Shown piece by piece: positions 33,437 to 43,099 of a DNA stretch of 64,000 nucleotides. Position numbers and translations under genes: made by a program. The notes beneath the pieces were generated by a model. That model was not told where the DNA came from. It ran no database searches and saw nothing but the letters and a program-made list of their open reading frames with translations. Source of the DNA: an uncultured Bacilli bacterium (lineage in GTDB: Bacteria; Bacillota_I; Bacilli_A; RF39; UBA660); the NCBI GenBank assembly GCA_934162195.1, contig CAKPHO010000001.1:1-64000 (forward strand). Reading direction: 5' to 3'. How positions within the stretch are numbered: position 1 is the stretch's first letter; each line of letters starts with the position of its first letter.

Positions 33437-34273
33437 TTTTTTTAAAGAAATTTTTCCATCATATATGTATGTTGTTTTACCATAACATATTTCACCAGTT
33501 AATACAGAACCATTTCTTATGACAAGCAGTCCTCCTGAAGGGTGACTATATCTAATTTCAATTTGATAATTTATATTATCATTAGATATACTTCCATCAC
33601 TTTGAATTTTATATGTACCATCAACTACTGAATTATTTTCTAGCATCTCAGTAGCCATAACCAAATTTACTGAGTTTATATAACTTTCTGCACTTACCTC
33701 ATTAGCACCAACAGAAGAGTTAGTAATTTTTTCAGCTATTAAAGGCATTACTGAATAATTTAAGATAAGTAAAATGCCTAGAATAATAAAAATAACTATA
33801 AATACCGGACTCGTTCTTCCATTTTTTGCACATATTCTTTTTAACTCTTCTAAAGTATGATTAGGATGTTTATCAACAATTTTGCTAATCTTCTTATCAA
33901 TAATTTTTAAATATAATGAATTAAATATAAAAAACATCATAATATTTAAAAATAAATTTATAAATAAAACAACATAAACACTAAAATTTAATAGCAAAAG
34001 AGCAATTATAGAAAGCCATACAATTCCAACTAGATATATTTTTCTATATAAAGCATATATAGGACCAAACAAAAGTGAGGAAAAAGATAATTTACTTTCT
34101 TCAATTCCTACATAATTATTACCTATATAAACCATTTTTAAAATTTCATAATCCTTTACTGATAAGCCTTGTGTAGTTTCATTTACTGTAGATTCAAAAG
34201 ATCCTTGGTTACCACATTTTTTACATTTACCTTTATTATCTAATTCACTACCGCATATAGAACAATAATTCAT
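33434..34273 (-). CDS. zinc-ribbon membrane protein, DUF2628-like
   Basis: 279 residues. An N-terminal zinc ribbon (CSICGSELDNKGKCKKC), a linker, then a DUF2628-like segment ('LSFSSLLFGPIYALYRKIYLVGIVWLS') with about four membrane helices, and an extracytoplasmic C-terminal domain of about 95 residues that resembles pilin-like or DUF-type beta sandwiches ('VNLVMATEMLENNSVVDGTYKIQ'). Function unknown. GTGGTAAT precedes the ATG. Confidence 0.75.
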   Translation of the reverse strand: MNYCSICGSELDNKGKCKKCGNQGSFESTVNETTQGLSVKDYEILKMVYIGNNYVGIEESKLSFSSLLFGPIYALYRKIYLVGIVWLSIIALLLLNFSVYVVLFINLFLNIMMFFIFNSLYLKIIDKKISKIVDKHPNHTLEELKRICAKNGRTSPVFIVIFIILGILLILNYSVMPLIAEKITNSSVGANEVSAESYINSVNLVMATEMLENNSVVDGTYKIQSDGSISNDNINYQIEIRYSHPSGGLLVIRNGSVLTGEICYGKTTYIYDGKISLKK

Positions 34274-34281
34274 ATTACCAC

Positions 34282-35034
34282 TTACTCACTTTTCCCATTT
34301 TGAATTTTATAAGATATTTTTAACTTCAACGACATCGGAATTAATTTAGAGAAAAATATACCTAATTTCATTTTAACCCCTGGTATAATAATTTTTTTTC
34401 TTTTAAACATTTTATCTATAGCATATTGCGATACTTGATAACTACTCATACCTTTAATACTAAATGAACATTTAGCTACTCTATTAAATTCAGTATCCAC
34501 AGGCCCAGGGCATAAACAACCAATATAAACACCTGAGTTACTTCTTCTTAATTCTTCACTAATAGCACTAGTTAGATTTAAAACGTATGCTTTTGTTGCA
34601 TAATAACTAGCCATTAATGGTCCAGGCAAGAAAGCCGCACTACTGGCAACATTTAATATATATCCTTTATCTTTTTTCTTAAAATCATTTAAGAATAATT
34701 TAGTTAAAGTATGAACTGTTTTAATATTAATATCTATCATATCTAATTCTTTATCAATACTTGTACTAACGAATTCACCATATACACCAAAACCAGCGTT
34801 ATTAATAAGTATATCGATATCTTCTTTTTTATACTTATTATATAGTTTCATACAATTAAAAGTGCTAGAGATATCCATTATTTCTATATCAACATTGGTT
34901 TTTATTTCTTTTTGTAATTTTTCTAATTTTGTTTTTCTTCTAGCAACTAATATTAAATCATAGCCCATATTGCCTAAAATACGAGCCATATCTGCACCTA
35001 ATCCTGAACTTGCACCTGTTATTAAAGCTTTCAT
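34282..35034 (-). CDS. short-chain dehydrogenase/reductase
   Basis: 250 residues. Rossmann TGASSGLGADMAR, NNAGFG, catalytic Ser (VASSAA) and YYATKAYV (Tyr-x3-Lys), then CPGPVDTEF. Classical SDR of the DltE/YqjQ-like kind, NAD(P)-dependent; substrate not predictable. ATG 35034 follows AGAGGTGATACT. Confidence 0.93.
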   Translation of the reverse strand: MKALITGASSGLGADMARILGNMGYDLILVARRKTKLEKLQKEIKTNVDIEIMDISSTFNCMKLYNKYKKEDIDILINNAGFGVYGEFVSTSIDKELDMIDINIKTVHTLTKLFLNDFKKKDKGYILNVASSAAFLPGPLMASYYATKAYVLNLTSAISEELRRSNSGVYIGCLCPGPVDTEFNRVAKCSFSIKGMSSYQVSQYAIDKMFKRKKIIIPGVKMKLGIFFSKLIPMSLKLKISYKIQNGKSE

Positions 35035-35062
35035 AGTATCACCTCTAACCTGATTATACAAT

Positions 35063-35092
35063 AAAAAAAATTCAAAGACAATAATCTTTAAA
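35063..35092 (-). terminator. possible terminator after lemA
   Basis: Minus strand AAAGA-TTATTG-TCTTT then GAATTTTTTTT. Confidence 0.5.
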
Positions 35093-35100
35093 TTTTTATT

Positions 35101-35640
35101 TTATAAATCTATTTTTACATCACTTTTCTTTACATCTTCAGCTTCAAAAAAAGCTTTTTTAGTTAAAGATTTAGAATTTGCAACTACGCTTGTTGGAAAT
35201 GTAACTATCATTTGATTAAACATTGACACATTTGAATTATACATTCTACGAGCTGCTTGTAAATGTTCTTCAACATCAACGATAGATTGTTGTAATGTTT
35301 TATAATTCTCACTAGATTTTAATTCAGGATAAGCTTCTGCTAAAACATTTATTCTTTCTAAATTTTTAGTCATTTTACTATTTTCTTCATTTTTTTCTTC
35401 TAAAGACATTCCTTTACGAAGATTAATAATCTCAAATAAAGTTTCTTTTTCATGTTTAGCATATGCTTTTACAGTATCCATCATTTTAGTTAAAACATCA
35501 TATCTTTTAGTTAAAGCTACATCTATTCCAGAATCAGCTTCTTCAATTTTAACAATACATCTATTTAATTTATTAGATGTTGCAACATACCAAATAGCTA
35601 CTATTACAACTAATAATAAAATTATTCCTACTAATGCCAT
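35101..35640 (-). CDS. lemA: LemA family membrane protein
   Basis: 179 residues. N-terminal membrane helix (about 3-21), then the long helical LemA domain ('NKLNRCIVKIEEADSGIDVALTKRYDVLTKMMDTVK', 'MYNSNVSMFNQMIVTFPTSVVA'). The family's role is poorly known. Encoded three bases after a DUF3137 protein, a pairing often seen. Confidence 0.92.
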   Translation of the reverse strand: MALVGIILLLVVIVAIWYVATSNKLNRCIVKIEEADSGIDVALTKRYDVLTKMMDTVKAYAKHEKETLFEIINLRKGMSLEEKNEENSKMTKNLERINVLAEAYPELKSSENYKTLQQSIVDVEEHLQAARRMYNSNVSMFNQMIVTFPTSVVANSKSLTKKAFFEAEDVKKSDVKIDL

Positions 35641-35643
35641 ATA

Positions 35644-36534
35644 CTACACCTCCCTTCTAAATAAATCATTATCTAAGTCAAGTGTATCCACAAACTCAGT
35701 AATAATTTTCATCTCATTTAATGTTTTATTTTGTTCTTCTTCTAAATTTATTTTCTTAAAAATATTAGCCTCAAATAAATCTTTATTATTATAAAGACCT
35801 ACATGAAGACGATTATTAATAAAACATAATAACAAACGTCCTTTTGTTTTATTCTTTAATTCTTTTATTTTTTCCATACAATTAGGGGTTAAAACATAAA
35901 AAGCATCTAATTCATTTTGAGCATAAACTTTAAATTCTTTATTAAACTCCATATCTTCCATACTTACTTTATTATATTTCGTTTTTGAAAACAAACCACC
36001 TCTTCTAGCATTATAGAAGTTTTTAGCGCACACTTGAATATTAGCTTTAAATTGTTTATTAAAATCAAATATAAACCATTGGCCTCTAAATATTGTTACA
36101 TATGTTGTATGTCCTTCGTCATCAGTATGTTCTTCTTCAATATGAACATCTGCAGACTCAAAGTTAATATTTTTATACTTAGCTTTTATATAGTCATTAG
36201 AACGATATTTATCCCCCATATTCATCATTTGAGTTGAAGCAATAGTTTCATAATCTATACCTATTTCAGGTTTATAATCAATATCAGTAAACATTTTCTG
36301 AAAAGAGCTTAAAACTACTATTTTTTTATATAACTCATTAAATTCTTTTCGTTCTTTGTTAGTTAATACAGCAGTTAAAATCGTTCCAATTATAAACGCA
36401 ATCATAACAATACCAAGATGACCGTTTGTAATAAAAATTAGAATTATTCCTACCAAAATAGCTATCATAATACCTATTGCGTCTTTTTTAATAACTTTCT
36501 TTCTTAGTTCTTCTAATCTATCAAGTTCACTCAC
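35644..36534 (-). CDS. DUF3137 family membrane protein
   Basis: 296 residues. Two close membrane helices (about 27-66: IAILVGIILIFITNG / IVMIAFIIGTILTAVL), then a cytoplasmic domain with 'FRGQWFIFDFNKQFKANIQVCAKNF' typical of DUF3137. GTG 36534 is used as start because AGGGTGTGATAAT precedes it and the SELDRLEELRKK start is conserved-looking. Partner of LemA by operon. Confidence 0.82.
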   Translation of the reverse strand: MSELDRLEELRKKVIKKDAIGIMIAILVGIILIFITNGHLGIVMIAFIIGTILTAVLTNKERKEFNELYKKIVVLSSFQKMFTDIDYKPEIGIDYETIASTQMMNMGDKYRSNDYIKAKYKNINFESADVHIEEEHTDDEGHTTYVTIFRGQWFIFDFNKQFKANIQVCAKNFYNARRGGLFSKTKYNKVSMEDMEFNKEFKVYAQNELDAFYVLTPNCMEKIKELKNKTKGRLLLCFINNRLHVGLYNNKDLFEANIFKKINLEEEQNKTLNEMKIITEFVDTLDLDNDLFRREV

Positions 36535-36582
36535 ATTATCACACCCTAATAAAATTTTATACAATTATATAAATATTGTCAA

Positions 36583-36609
36583 CAAAAAAAGATGCTTATT
36601 TTGCATCTC
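36583..36609 (-). terminator. terminator of the ribosomal superoperon
   Basis: Minus strand AGATGC-AAAATAA-GCATCT then TTTTTTTG, overlapping the end of rplQ. Confidence 0.92.
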
Positions 36610-36952
36610 CTTCTACTAATTCTAAAATTACCATTAACGCATCGTCTCCTCTACGTTCTGTTAATTTTAATATTCTTGTATAACCTCCGTTACGAGCAGC
36701 ATAGCGTTTTGTTAAATCATCAAATACTTTTTTAACAGCATCATTATCATTGTGTAAGAACGCTAAGGCTTTTCTTCTTGATACTAATGATCCATCTTTT
36801 CCATATGTAATCATTTTATCAACAAATTTACGAACTTCTTTAGCACGAGTTTCAGTAGTTTCAATACGTTCGTTCATAATTAGGTCACGAGTTAAATTTG
36901 CAAGCATACTTCTTCTATGTTTGTTAGTACGCCCTAATTTTCTATAAGCCAT
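36596..36952 (-). CDS. rplQ: 50S ribosomal protein L17
   Basis: 118 residues, 'RKLGRTNKHRRSMLANLTRDLI' at the start and 'NGGYTRILKLTERRGDDALM' near the end. Last gene of the superoperon. Confidence 0.98.
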   Translation of the reverse strand: MAYRKLGRTNKHRRSMLANLTRDLIMNERIETTETRAKEVRKFVDKMITYGKDGSLVSRRKALAFLHNDNDAVKKVFDDLTKRYAARNGGYTRILKLTERRGDDALMVILELVEGDAK

Positions 36953-36970
36953 TTCATTTCCTCCTAACTA

Positions 36971-37921
36971 TTAGTCTTCATCACGGAATCTAAGTCCCAT
37001 ATCTTTAATTTTATCAATAACTTCTTTAAGAGATTTTTTACCTAAGTTACGAATCTTCATCATTTCAAGTTCTGATTTTTCTGTTAAATCACCTAAAGTA
37101 TTAATTCCTGCTCTTTTTAAACAGTTATAAGCTCTTACTGAGAAATCTAAATCATCAATTGATGTTTCTAATTTCTTTAATTTGCTATCTTCTTGTTTAG
37201 CATTCATAATACCTGTTACATCAGCGATTTCACTTAAATTTGTAATGATATTTAAATGTTCAATTAATATTTTAGCACTTAAAGCCATAGCTTCTTCTGG
37301 TCTAATAGCACCGTTAGTTTGAACATTCATAATTAATTTATCATAATTTGCATCTTGACCAACACGAGCATTATCAACTTCGTAGTTAATTCTTTCGATT
37401 GGTGAATAAAGTGCATCTATTGGAATATAACCAATCTTATTATTTTCAGTATATTTCTTATTTTCTGTAGATGGAACATATCCGCGACCATTGTCAACAA
37501 TCATTTCCATATCAAGTTTTCCACCTTTTGCTAAAGTAGCAATTACTTGATCTTTATTAATGATTTCTACATCACTATCTGTTTCAATGTCATCTGCTGT
37601 AACAACTCTTTCTTCAGATACAGAAAGACGAATTACTTTTTGCTCATCAGTGTGGTTCTTTACAACAACATTTTTTAAATTTAAGATAATAGACGTTACA
37701 TCTTCTACAACACCATCTAATGTTTGGAATTCATGCATTGCCCCTTCAATTTTAACAGCAACAATTGCACTACCAGGCATACTTGATAACATTACTCTTC
37801 TAAGAGCATTACCAATAGTAGTACCAAATCCTCTTTCTAATGGTTCTAATTCAAATTTACCGAAATTATTATTTTCAACATAATCTGTTATTTTATATAT
37901 TGGTTTTTCAAAATTTAACAT
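36971..37921 (-). CDS. rpoA: RNA polymerase alpha subunit
   Basis: 316 residues. N-terminal assembly domain ('EPLERGFGTTIGNALRRVMLSSMPGSA') and C-terminal HhH domain ('LSVRAYNCLKRAGINTLGDLTEKSE', 'LRNLGKKSL'-like) that contacts UP elements and activators. Normal length. Confidence 0.98.
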   Translation of the reverse strand: MLNFEKPIYKITDYVENNNFGKFELEPLERGFGTTIGNALRRVMLSSMPGSAIVAVKIEGAMHEFQTLDGVVEDVTSIILNLKNVVVKNHTDEQKVIRLSVSEERVVTADDIETDSDVEIINKDQVIATLAKGGKLDMEMIVDNGRGYVPSTENKKYTENNKIGYIPIDALYSPIERINYEVDNARVGQDANYDKLIMNVQTNGAIRPEEAMALSAKILIEHLNIITNLSEIADVTGIMNAKQEDSKLKKLETSIDDLDFSVRAYNCLKRAGINTLGDLTEKSELEMMKIRNLGKKSLKEVIDKIKDMGLRFRDED

Positions 37922-37939
37922 TTAAAGCACTCCTTTCTT

Positions 37940-38323
37940 TTATCCACGTGGACGTTTTGGTGGACGACATCCATTATGTGGTATAGGTGTTACATCAGAA
38001 ATTGAAGTAACTTCAAGGCCAGCTGTTTGTAATGAACGAATTGCAGTTTCACGACCTGATCCTAATCCTTTTACAAATACTTGTACTTTTCTCATTCCCA
38101 TATCAAATGCAGCTTTTCCTGCAGCTTCAGCTGACATACCAGCAGCAAATGGAGTGGATTTTTTACTTCCTTTAAATCCTAATGTTCCAGCAGATGCCCA
38201 ACTAATAGCATTACCGTCTACATCAGAAATAGTAACTATTGTATTATTAAAAGTTGAATGAATGAATGCTTTACCTTCTGGCACATTCTTTTTAACTTTA
38301 CGTTTTCTTGGTTTATAAGCCAT
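37940..38323 (-). CDS. rpsK: 30S ribosomal protein S11
   Basis: 127 residues; 'FNNTIVTISDVDGNAISWASAG' and C-terminal 'PIPHNGCRPPKRPRG'. Confidence 0.98.
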   Translation of the reverse strand: MAYKPRKRKVKKNVPEGKAFIHSTFNNTIVTISDVDGNAISWASAGTLGFKGSKKSTPFAAGMSAEAAGKAAFDMGMRKVQVFVKGLGSGRETAIRSLQTAGLEVTSISDVTPIPHNGCRPPKRPRG

Positions 38324-38349
38324 TTAAATAACCTCCTTTTTAGTTTGCA

Positions 38350-38715
38350 TTATTTTTTCTTATTTGCAACTACTTTACCTTTACCCTTACGAGTACGAGC
38401 ATTTCTATTAGTTCTTTGTCCTCTTACAGGTAAACCTTTTTTATGACGAGTTCCTTGATATGAATTAATTTCCATTTTTGTTTTAATATTCATATTAACT
38501 TCACGACGTAAATCACCTTCAGTTAAATATTTATTTAACTCATCACGAATACGTCCTAATTCATCGTTATCTAACTCACCAGCTCTTTTATTAATATCAA
38601 TTTTAGCATCAGCTAATACTTTGTTTGATAGACTTCTACCAACACCATAAATATAAGTTAATGCGATTTCAATTCTCTTATTATTAGGTACATCTACACC
38701 TTTAATACGTGCCAT
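38350..38715 (-). CDS. rpsM: 30S ribosomal protein S13
   Basis: 121 residues; 'NNKRIEIALTYIYGVG' and 'SYQGTRHKKGLPVRGQRT' are diagnostic. Confidence 0.98.
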   Translation of the reverse strand: MARIKGVDVPNNKRIEIALTYIYGVGRSLSNKVLADAKIDINKRAGELDNDELGRIRDELNKYLTEGDLRREVNMNIKTKMEINSYQGTRHKKGLPVRGQRTNRNARTRKGKGKVVANKKK

Positions 38716-38729
38716 CTAAACACCTCCTA

Positions 38730-38843
38730 TTAACCTTGTCTTTGTTTGTGTTTTGGGTTTTCGCATATTACATATACTTTTCCCTTACGTCTAATGATTT
38801 TGCATTTATCACAAATTTTCTTTACTGATGGTCTAATTTTCAT
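38730..38843 (-). CDS. rpmJ: 50S ribosomal protein L36
   Basis: 37 codons from ATG 38843 to TAA at 38730. The product starts MKIRPSVKKICDKCK and ends CENPKHKQRQG, with the zinc ligands of the C+ form (C-x2-C ... C ... H). GGAGGAATTA precedes it. Located between infA and rpsM as in Bacillus. Confidence 0.97.
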   Translation of the reverse strand: MKIRPSVKKICDKCKIIRRKGKVYVICENPKHKQRQG

Positions 38844-38859
38844 AATTAATTCCTCCCTA

Positions 38860-39075
38860 CTATTTTCTATAGGTTATACGCCCACGTGTTAAATCGTATG
38901 GTGATAATTCAACAGTCACTGTATCACCTGGTAAAATGCGGATATAGTTCATACGGATTTTACCAGAAACGTGAGCAATTACAGTGTGCTTATTTTCAAG
39001 CTCTACTTTGAATATTCCTCCTGGCAATACTTCTAAAACTTTACCAGTCACTTCAATTGTATCATCTTTTGCCAT
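38860..39075 (-). CDS. infA: translation initiation factor IF-1
   Basis: 71 residues; 'DDTIEVTGKVLEVLPGGIFKVEL' and 'IRILPGDTVTVELSPYDLTRGRI', an S1/OB fold. ATG 39075 follows AGAGGTGATTTTA. Confidence 0.98.
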   Translation of the reverse strand: MAKDDTIEVTGKVLEVLPGGIFKVELENKHTVIAHVSGKIRMNYIRILPGDTVTVELSPYDLTRGRITYRK

Positions 39076-39080
39076 TAAAA

Positions 39081-39827
39081 TCACCTCTTCGTTAGTATTT
39101 CATACCCATCTTCTGTTACTACTACAGTGTGCTCGAAATGGGCTGAAGGCTTATCATCAGCAGTAATCACTGTCCAATCATCATCTAAAAGATAAATATC
39201 GGCTGTCCCAGCATTAAGCATAGGTTCTACAGCAATTACCATTCCTTTTTTTAATATTGGCCCGGTTCCCTTTTTTCCATAATTTGGAACATCAGGATCT
39301 TCATGAAGTTCATTACCAATTCCATGGCCTACTAATTCTTTAACTACACCTAAGTGATGTGCTAAAGCATAAGTTTCTATCGCATTACCAATATCTCCTA
39401 TATGTACGCCTTCTTTAACTTGTTTTAAACCTTCATACAAAGCAGTCTCTGTATGTTTCATTAAATATTTTTTCTCATCTGATATATGCCCTACTGCATA
39501 AGTCCAAGCACTATCACCATGGTAACCTTTATAACAAACACATATATCTAATGTTACTATATCTCCTTCTCTTAACTTACGGTTAGAAGCAATACCGTGT
39601 ACAACTTCTTCATTTATAGATATACAGATATTAGCTGGATATCCTTCATAATGATAACAAGAAGGAAATGCTCCTCTTTTTATGATATATTCACGAGCTA
39701 GCGAATCAATTTTTTTCGTAGTAATTCCATGTTTTAAATAAGGAATTAAATACTTGTGAGTATCACCAACTATTTCGCCAGCTACGCGCATTAATTCTAT
39801 CTCTCTTGGAGTTTTTATTGAAATCAT
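39081..39827 (-). CDS. map: methionine aminopeptidase type I
   Basis: 248 residues. 'HYEGYPANICISINEEVVHGI', 'GDIVTLDICVCYKGYHGDSAWT' (metal Asp), 'LVGHGIGNELHEDPDVPNYG' (metal His) and 'VAVEPMLNAG' (metal Glu). Removes the initiator Met. Five bases before infA and two after adk. Confidence 0.97.
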   Translation of the reverse strand: MISIKTPREIELMRVAGEIVGDTHKYLIPYLKHGITTKKIDSLAREYIIKRGAFPSCYHYEGYPANICISINEEVVHGIASNRKLREGDIVTLDICVCYKGYHGDSAWTYAVGHISDEKKYLMKHTETALYEGLKQVKEGVHIGDIGNAIETYALAHHLGVVKELVGHGIGNELHEDPDVPNYGKKGTGPILKKGMVIAVEPMLNAGTADIYLLDDDWTVITADDKPSAHFEHTVVVTEDGYEILTKR

Positions 39828-39829
39828 AC

Positions 39830-40480
39830 TTATTCTCCTAAGATTTTTACAACTTGTTCATGTGTATATTCTGGAGTTACACTAGAATCAACGTGATAAA
39901 CATTACCCTTTTTCTCGTAATAACTAATTAGTGGTTCAGTTTTTTCTAGATATGATTTATATCTTTGTTCATAAACTTCAGCGTCGTCATCGTCTCTATG
40001 AGTAAGTTTAGTATTACATACATCGCATAAACCATCGTTTAACGGTTTTGGTGCAGTATTTATATTGTATACTCTACCACAACTAGGGCAACTATAACGT
40101 CCACTAATTCTTGATTTAGCTATTTCTTTATCAATATCTAAAACAATTACGTATCCTAAGTCTTTATTTATCTCTTTTAAAATTTCATCATAAGCTTCAG
40201 CTTGCGCTAAATCTCGTGGAAATCCATCTAGTATATATCCATTATCACAATCTGGTTGCAATATTCTATTTTTTAAAACTTTTAATACTATTTCAAATGG
40301 AACAAATTCACCTTTATTCTGATATTCTTCAATGATTGAAGCATATTCAGTACCTTGCTTTACAGCATCTCTAAGTAAATCTCCAGTTGAAATGTGAGGT
40401 ATGTGAAATTGTTCCTCTAATTTTACAGCTTCTGTTCCTTTACCAGCTGCAGGAGCAGCAATTAGAATCACACTTTTCAT
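39830..40480 (-). CDS. adk: adenylate kinase
   Basis: 216 residues. Zinc-type LID with CPSCG ... CDVC, NMP-binding 'HISTGDLLRDAVKQGT', and 'LDGFPRDLAQAEA'. Interconverts AMP, ADP and ATP. The P-loop reads APAAGKGTEA in place of the near-universal GxPGAGKGTQA; otherwise complete. ATG overlaps nothing; two bases separate it from secY. Confidence 0.96.
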   Translation of the reverse strand: MKSVILIAAPAAGKGTEAVKLEEQFHIPHISTGDLLRDAVKQGTEYASIIEEYQNKGEFVPFEIVLKVLKNRILQPDCDNGYILDGFPRDLAQAEAYDEILKEINKDLGYVIVLDIDKEIAKSRISGRYSCPSCGRVYNINTAPKPLNDGLCDVCNTKLTHRDDDDAEVYEQRYKSYLEKTEPLISYYEKKGNVYHVDSSVTPEYTHEQVVKILGE

Positions 40481-40481
40481 A

Positions 40482-41750
40482 TTATCTTCTTCTTCCTCTA
40501 GTATAATTTCTACTTACTAATTGACTTTCAATTTGTTTATATGTCTCAAGTGCAACACCAACAACGATTAAAAGTCCAGTACCACCAATAGTAACACTTG
40601 TTGGTAAATTAGTAACCATACCAAATACTATTGGAAGTGCAGCAATAAATGTTAATCCTATAGCACCTACTACTGTTAATTTCTTTAAAACTTTTGTAAT
40701 GTACTTATTTGTTTCTTCGCCAGGTCTAATCCCTGGTATATATCCACCATTCTTATTCAAATTATCAGCCATATCTTTTGGTTTGATTTGAACGAATGTA
40801 TAGAAGTATGAAAAAGCAAAAATTAGTACGATATATAATATCAATCCTGTAGGTGAATTTGTTACTATCCATTTATTAATAAATAGTGTAAATCCATCTT
40901 TTTTAATAAATTGAGCTATAATACTTGGAATTGCTAACAATGCAGATGCAAAGATTACTGGAATAACCCCTGCTGAATTCAAACGGAAAGGTAAATAATT
41001 TTGTTTACCACCAAAAGTGGCATTTGATTTATTTGCATATTGTACTGGTATTCTTCTTTCTGCATTTTCAACAAAAACGATACCTACAACAATAATTAAA
41101 TAAATTAAAACATAAATTATAAATAACACAATTCCTAATAATGTTCCTTGTACACTTGAAGCATCAACAAATCCTCCCCATGCACTAGCAAACATATTTG
41201 GCATACTAGCAATAATACCTGCCATGATTATTAATGAAATACCATTTCCCACACCTTTAGCAGTAATTTGATCTCCTAACCATAGTAAGAAACAAGTTCC
41301 TGCTGTTAAGATGATTGAAAATTGCATATAATCCATTGCTGTACCATTTCCAATATAAGCAAATGAATACATATAACCTTGAACGAATGCAAGTATAATA
41401 CCTACAACTCTTGTAATTTGATTTAACTTAGCTCTACCTACTCCACCTTGCTCATTTAATTCACTTAAATATGGAATTATATCCATAGATAATAATTGAA
41501 TGATGATTGAAGCTGTAATGTATGGACCTACACCTAAAGCGAATATTGAGAAACGCTCCATAGCTCCTCCACCCATTACGTTTAAAAGCTCTAAGAAACC
41601 AAGTTGTCCAGTTAACGATTCTTTATCAATTCCTGGAACAATAATTAATGTACCTAACTTAAAGATAAATAATCCAAGTAAGGTAAATAATATTTTCTTT
41701 TGTAAATCTTTATTCTTTGGATTGAATATTTGTTTTACCGAAGCAAACAT
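40482..41750 (-). CDS. secY: protein translocase subunit SecY
   Basis: 422 residues, ten membrane helices. 'LGVGPYITASIIIQLL', 'RIPVQYANKSNATFGGKQNYLPFRLNSAGVIPVIFASALL' and the cytoplasmic loop 'NLNKNGGYIPGIRPGEET' are hallmarks. One base from rplO. Confidence 0.98.
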   Translation of the reverse strand: MFASVKQIFNPKNKDLQKKILFTLLGLFIFKLGTLIIVPGIDKESLTGQLGFLELLNVMGGGAMERFSIFALGVGPYITASIIIQLLSMDIIPYLSELNEQGGVGRAKLNQITRVVGIILAFVQGYMYSFAYIGNGTAMDYMQFSIILTAGTCFLLWLGDQITAKGVGNGISLIIMAGIIASMPNMFASAWGGFVDASSVQGTLLGIVLFIIYVLIYLIIVVGIVFVENAERRIPVQYANKSNATFGGKQNYLPFRLNSAGVIPVIFASALLAIPSIIAQFIKKDGFTLFINKWIVTNSPTGLILYIVLIFAFSYFYTFVQIKPKDMADNLNKNGGYIPGIRPGEETNKYITKVLKKLTVVGAIGLTFIAALPIVFGMVTNLPTSVTIGGTGLLIVVGVALETYKQIESQLVSRNYTRGRRR

Positions 41751-41751
41751 C

Positions 41752-42195
41752 TTAGATCACCTCAGCTTTTCCACCTAATTTTTCTATTTGTTCTTTAGCT
41801 ACATTAGAAAATTTATGTGCTTTTACAACTAGTTTTTTCTCTAGTTTTCCATTTCCTAATACTTTAATTCCATCTAGTTGTTTTTTTACTAATCCCATTT
41901 CTTTTAATAACTCTGGAGAAACTGTTGCTCCATCTTCAAATTTATTTAAATCACTTAAATTAATAACAGCATATTCTGTTTTAAACATAGCATTTGTAAA
42001 TCCACGTTTTGGTAAACGTCTGAATAATGGTAATTGTCCACCTTCGAAACCTTGACGAACTCCTCCGCCACTACGAGCATTTTGTCCTTTGTGTCCTTTA
42101 CCACTTGTTTTTCCTAATCCAGATCCAATTCCACGACCTACTCTTTTACGAGTAAATGTAGCACCTTCAGCTGGTTTCATAGTATGTAACTTCAT
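41752..42195 (-). CDS. rplO: 50S ribosomal protein L15
   Basis: 147 residues; 'RKRVGRGIGSGLGKTSGKGHKGQ' type start and 'FEGGQLPLFRRLPKRGF'. Directly follows rpsE by one base; L30 (rpmD), usual between them, is missing. Confidence 0.98.
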   Translation of the reverse strand: MKLHTMKPAEGATFTRKRVGRGIGSGLGKTSGKGHKGQNARSGGGVRQGFEGGQLPLFRRLPKRGFTNAMFKTEYAVINLSDLNKFEDGATVSPELLKEMGLVKKQLDGIKVLGNGKLEKKLVVKAHKFSNVAKEQIEKLGGKAEVI

Positions 42196-42196
42196 A

Positions 42197-42700
42197 TTAT
42201 AAAATCTCCTCTACTTTTTTTCCACGAAGTTCAGCAACTTTTTCTACTGTTCTTTGTGATTTTAAAGCATCTAATGTTGCATATGCCATATTAATTTTTG
42301 TATTACTTCCAAGTGATTTTGATAAAATGTCTTTAATCCCTGCTAACTCTAAAACTGCACGTACAGGTCCTCCTGCTTTAACTCCAGTTCCGGCAGCAGC
42401 TGGTTTTAACATAACTTTACTAGCGCTTCTAACACCAATAGCTTCATGTGGGATTGTTCCATCAACAACTGATACTCTAACTACATTTTTTGTAGCGGCT
42501 TGAACAGCTTTCTTAATTGCATCTGGAACTTCATTTGCTTTTCCAGTACCAATTCCTACTTGCCCTTTTCTGTCACCAACAGCAACTGTAGCAGAGAAAC
42601 GGAAATGACGACCACCTTTTGTTACTTTCGTAACACGACCAATATTGATAACTTCTTCGTCGAATAATTTTGGGCGTGGTTCTCTTCTTCTATTTTCCAT
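42197..42700 (-). CDS. rpsE: 30S ribosomal protein S5
   Basis: 167 residues; 'VINIGRVTKVTKGGRHFRFSA', 'GIGTGKANEVPDAIKKA' and 'GTGVKAGGPVRAVLELAGI'. Confidence 0.98.
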   Translation of the reverse strand: MENRRREPRPKLFDEEVINIGRVTKVTKGGRHFRFSATVAVGDRKGQVGIGTGKANEVPDAIKKAVQAATKNVVRVSVVDGTIPHEAIGVRSASKVMLKPAAAGTGVKAGGPVRAVLELAGIKDILSKSLGSNTKINMAYATLDALKSQRTVEKVAELRGKKVEEIL

Positions 42701-42714
42701 GTATTTTCCCTCCT

Positions 42715-43077
42715 CTAGAATTCTAATCCATTTTCGCGTGCAGCATCAGCTAATGCTTTAACACGACCATGATATAGGTATCCACCTCTATCAAATGTTA
42801 CTTTATTAATTTTTGCAGCTTTTGCACGTTTTGCAAGTAATGCTCCAACTTGTTTAGCAGCCTCTACATTTCCTCCATTTTCAAGTTTTAATTCCTTGTC
42901 AATTGAAGAAGCACTTACTAAAGTTGTTGCTGTAGCATCATCTATAATTTGTGCAAAAATGTTTTGATTTGATCTAAACACATTTAGTCTTGGAACAGAA
43001 GCAGTACCAACTACTTTAGTTCTAACACGAGCATGTCTAGCTTTACGTACATCATTACGAGATACTTTCTTTATCAT
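42715..43077 (-). CDS. rplR: 50S ribosomal protein L18
   Basis: 120 residues; 'RLNVFRSNQNIFAQIIDD' and 'FDRGGYLYHGRVKALADAAREN'. Binds 5S rRNA. Confidence 0.98.
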   Translation of the reverse strand: MIKKVSRNDVRKARHARVRTKVVGTASVPRLNVFRSNQNIFAQIIDDATATTLVSASSIDKELKLENGGNVEAAKQVGALLAKRAKAAKINKVTFDRGGYLYHGRVKALADAARENGLEF

Positions 43078-43099
43078 AACATTACTCTCCTTTACTTAA

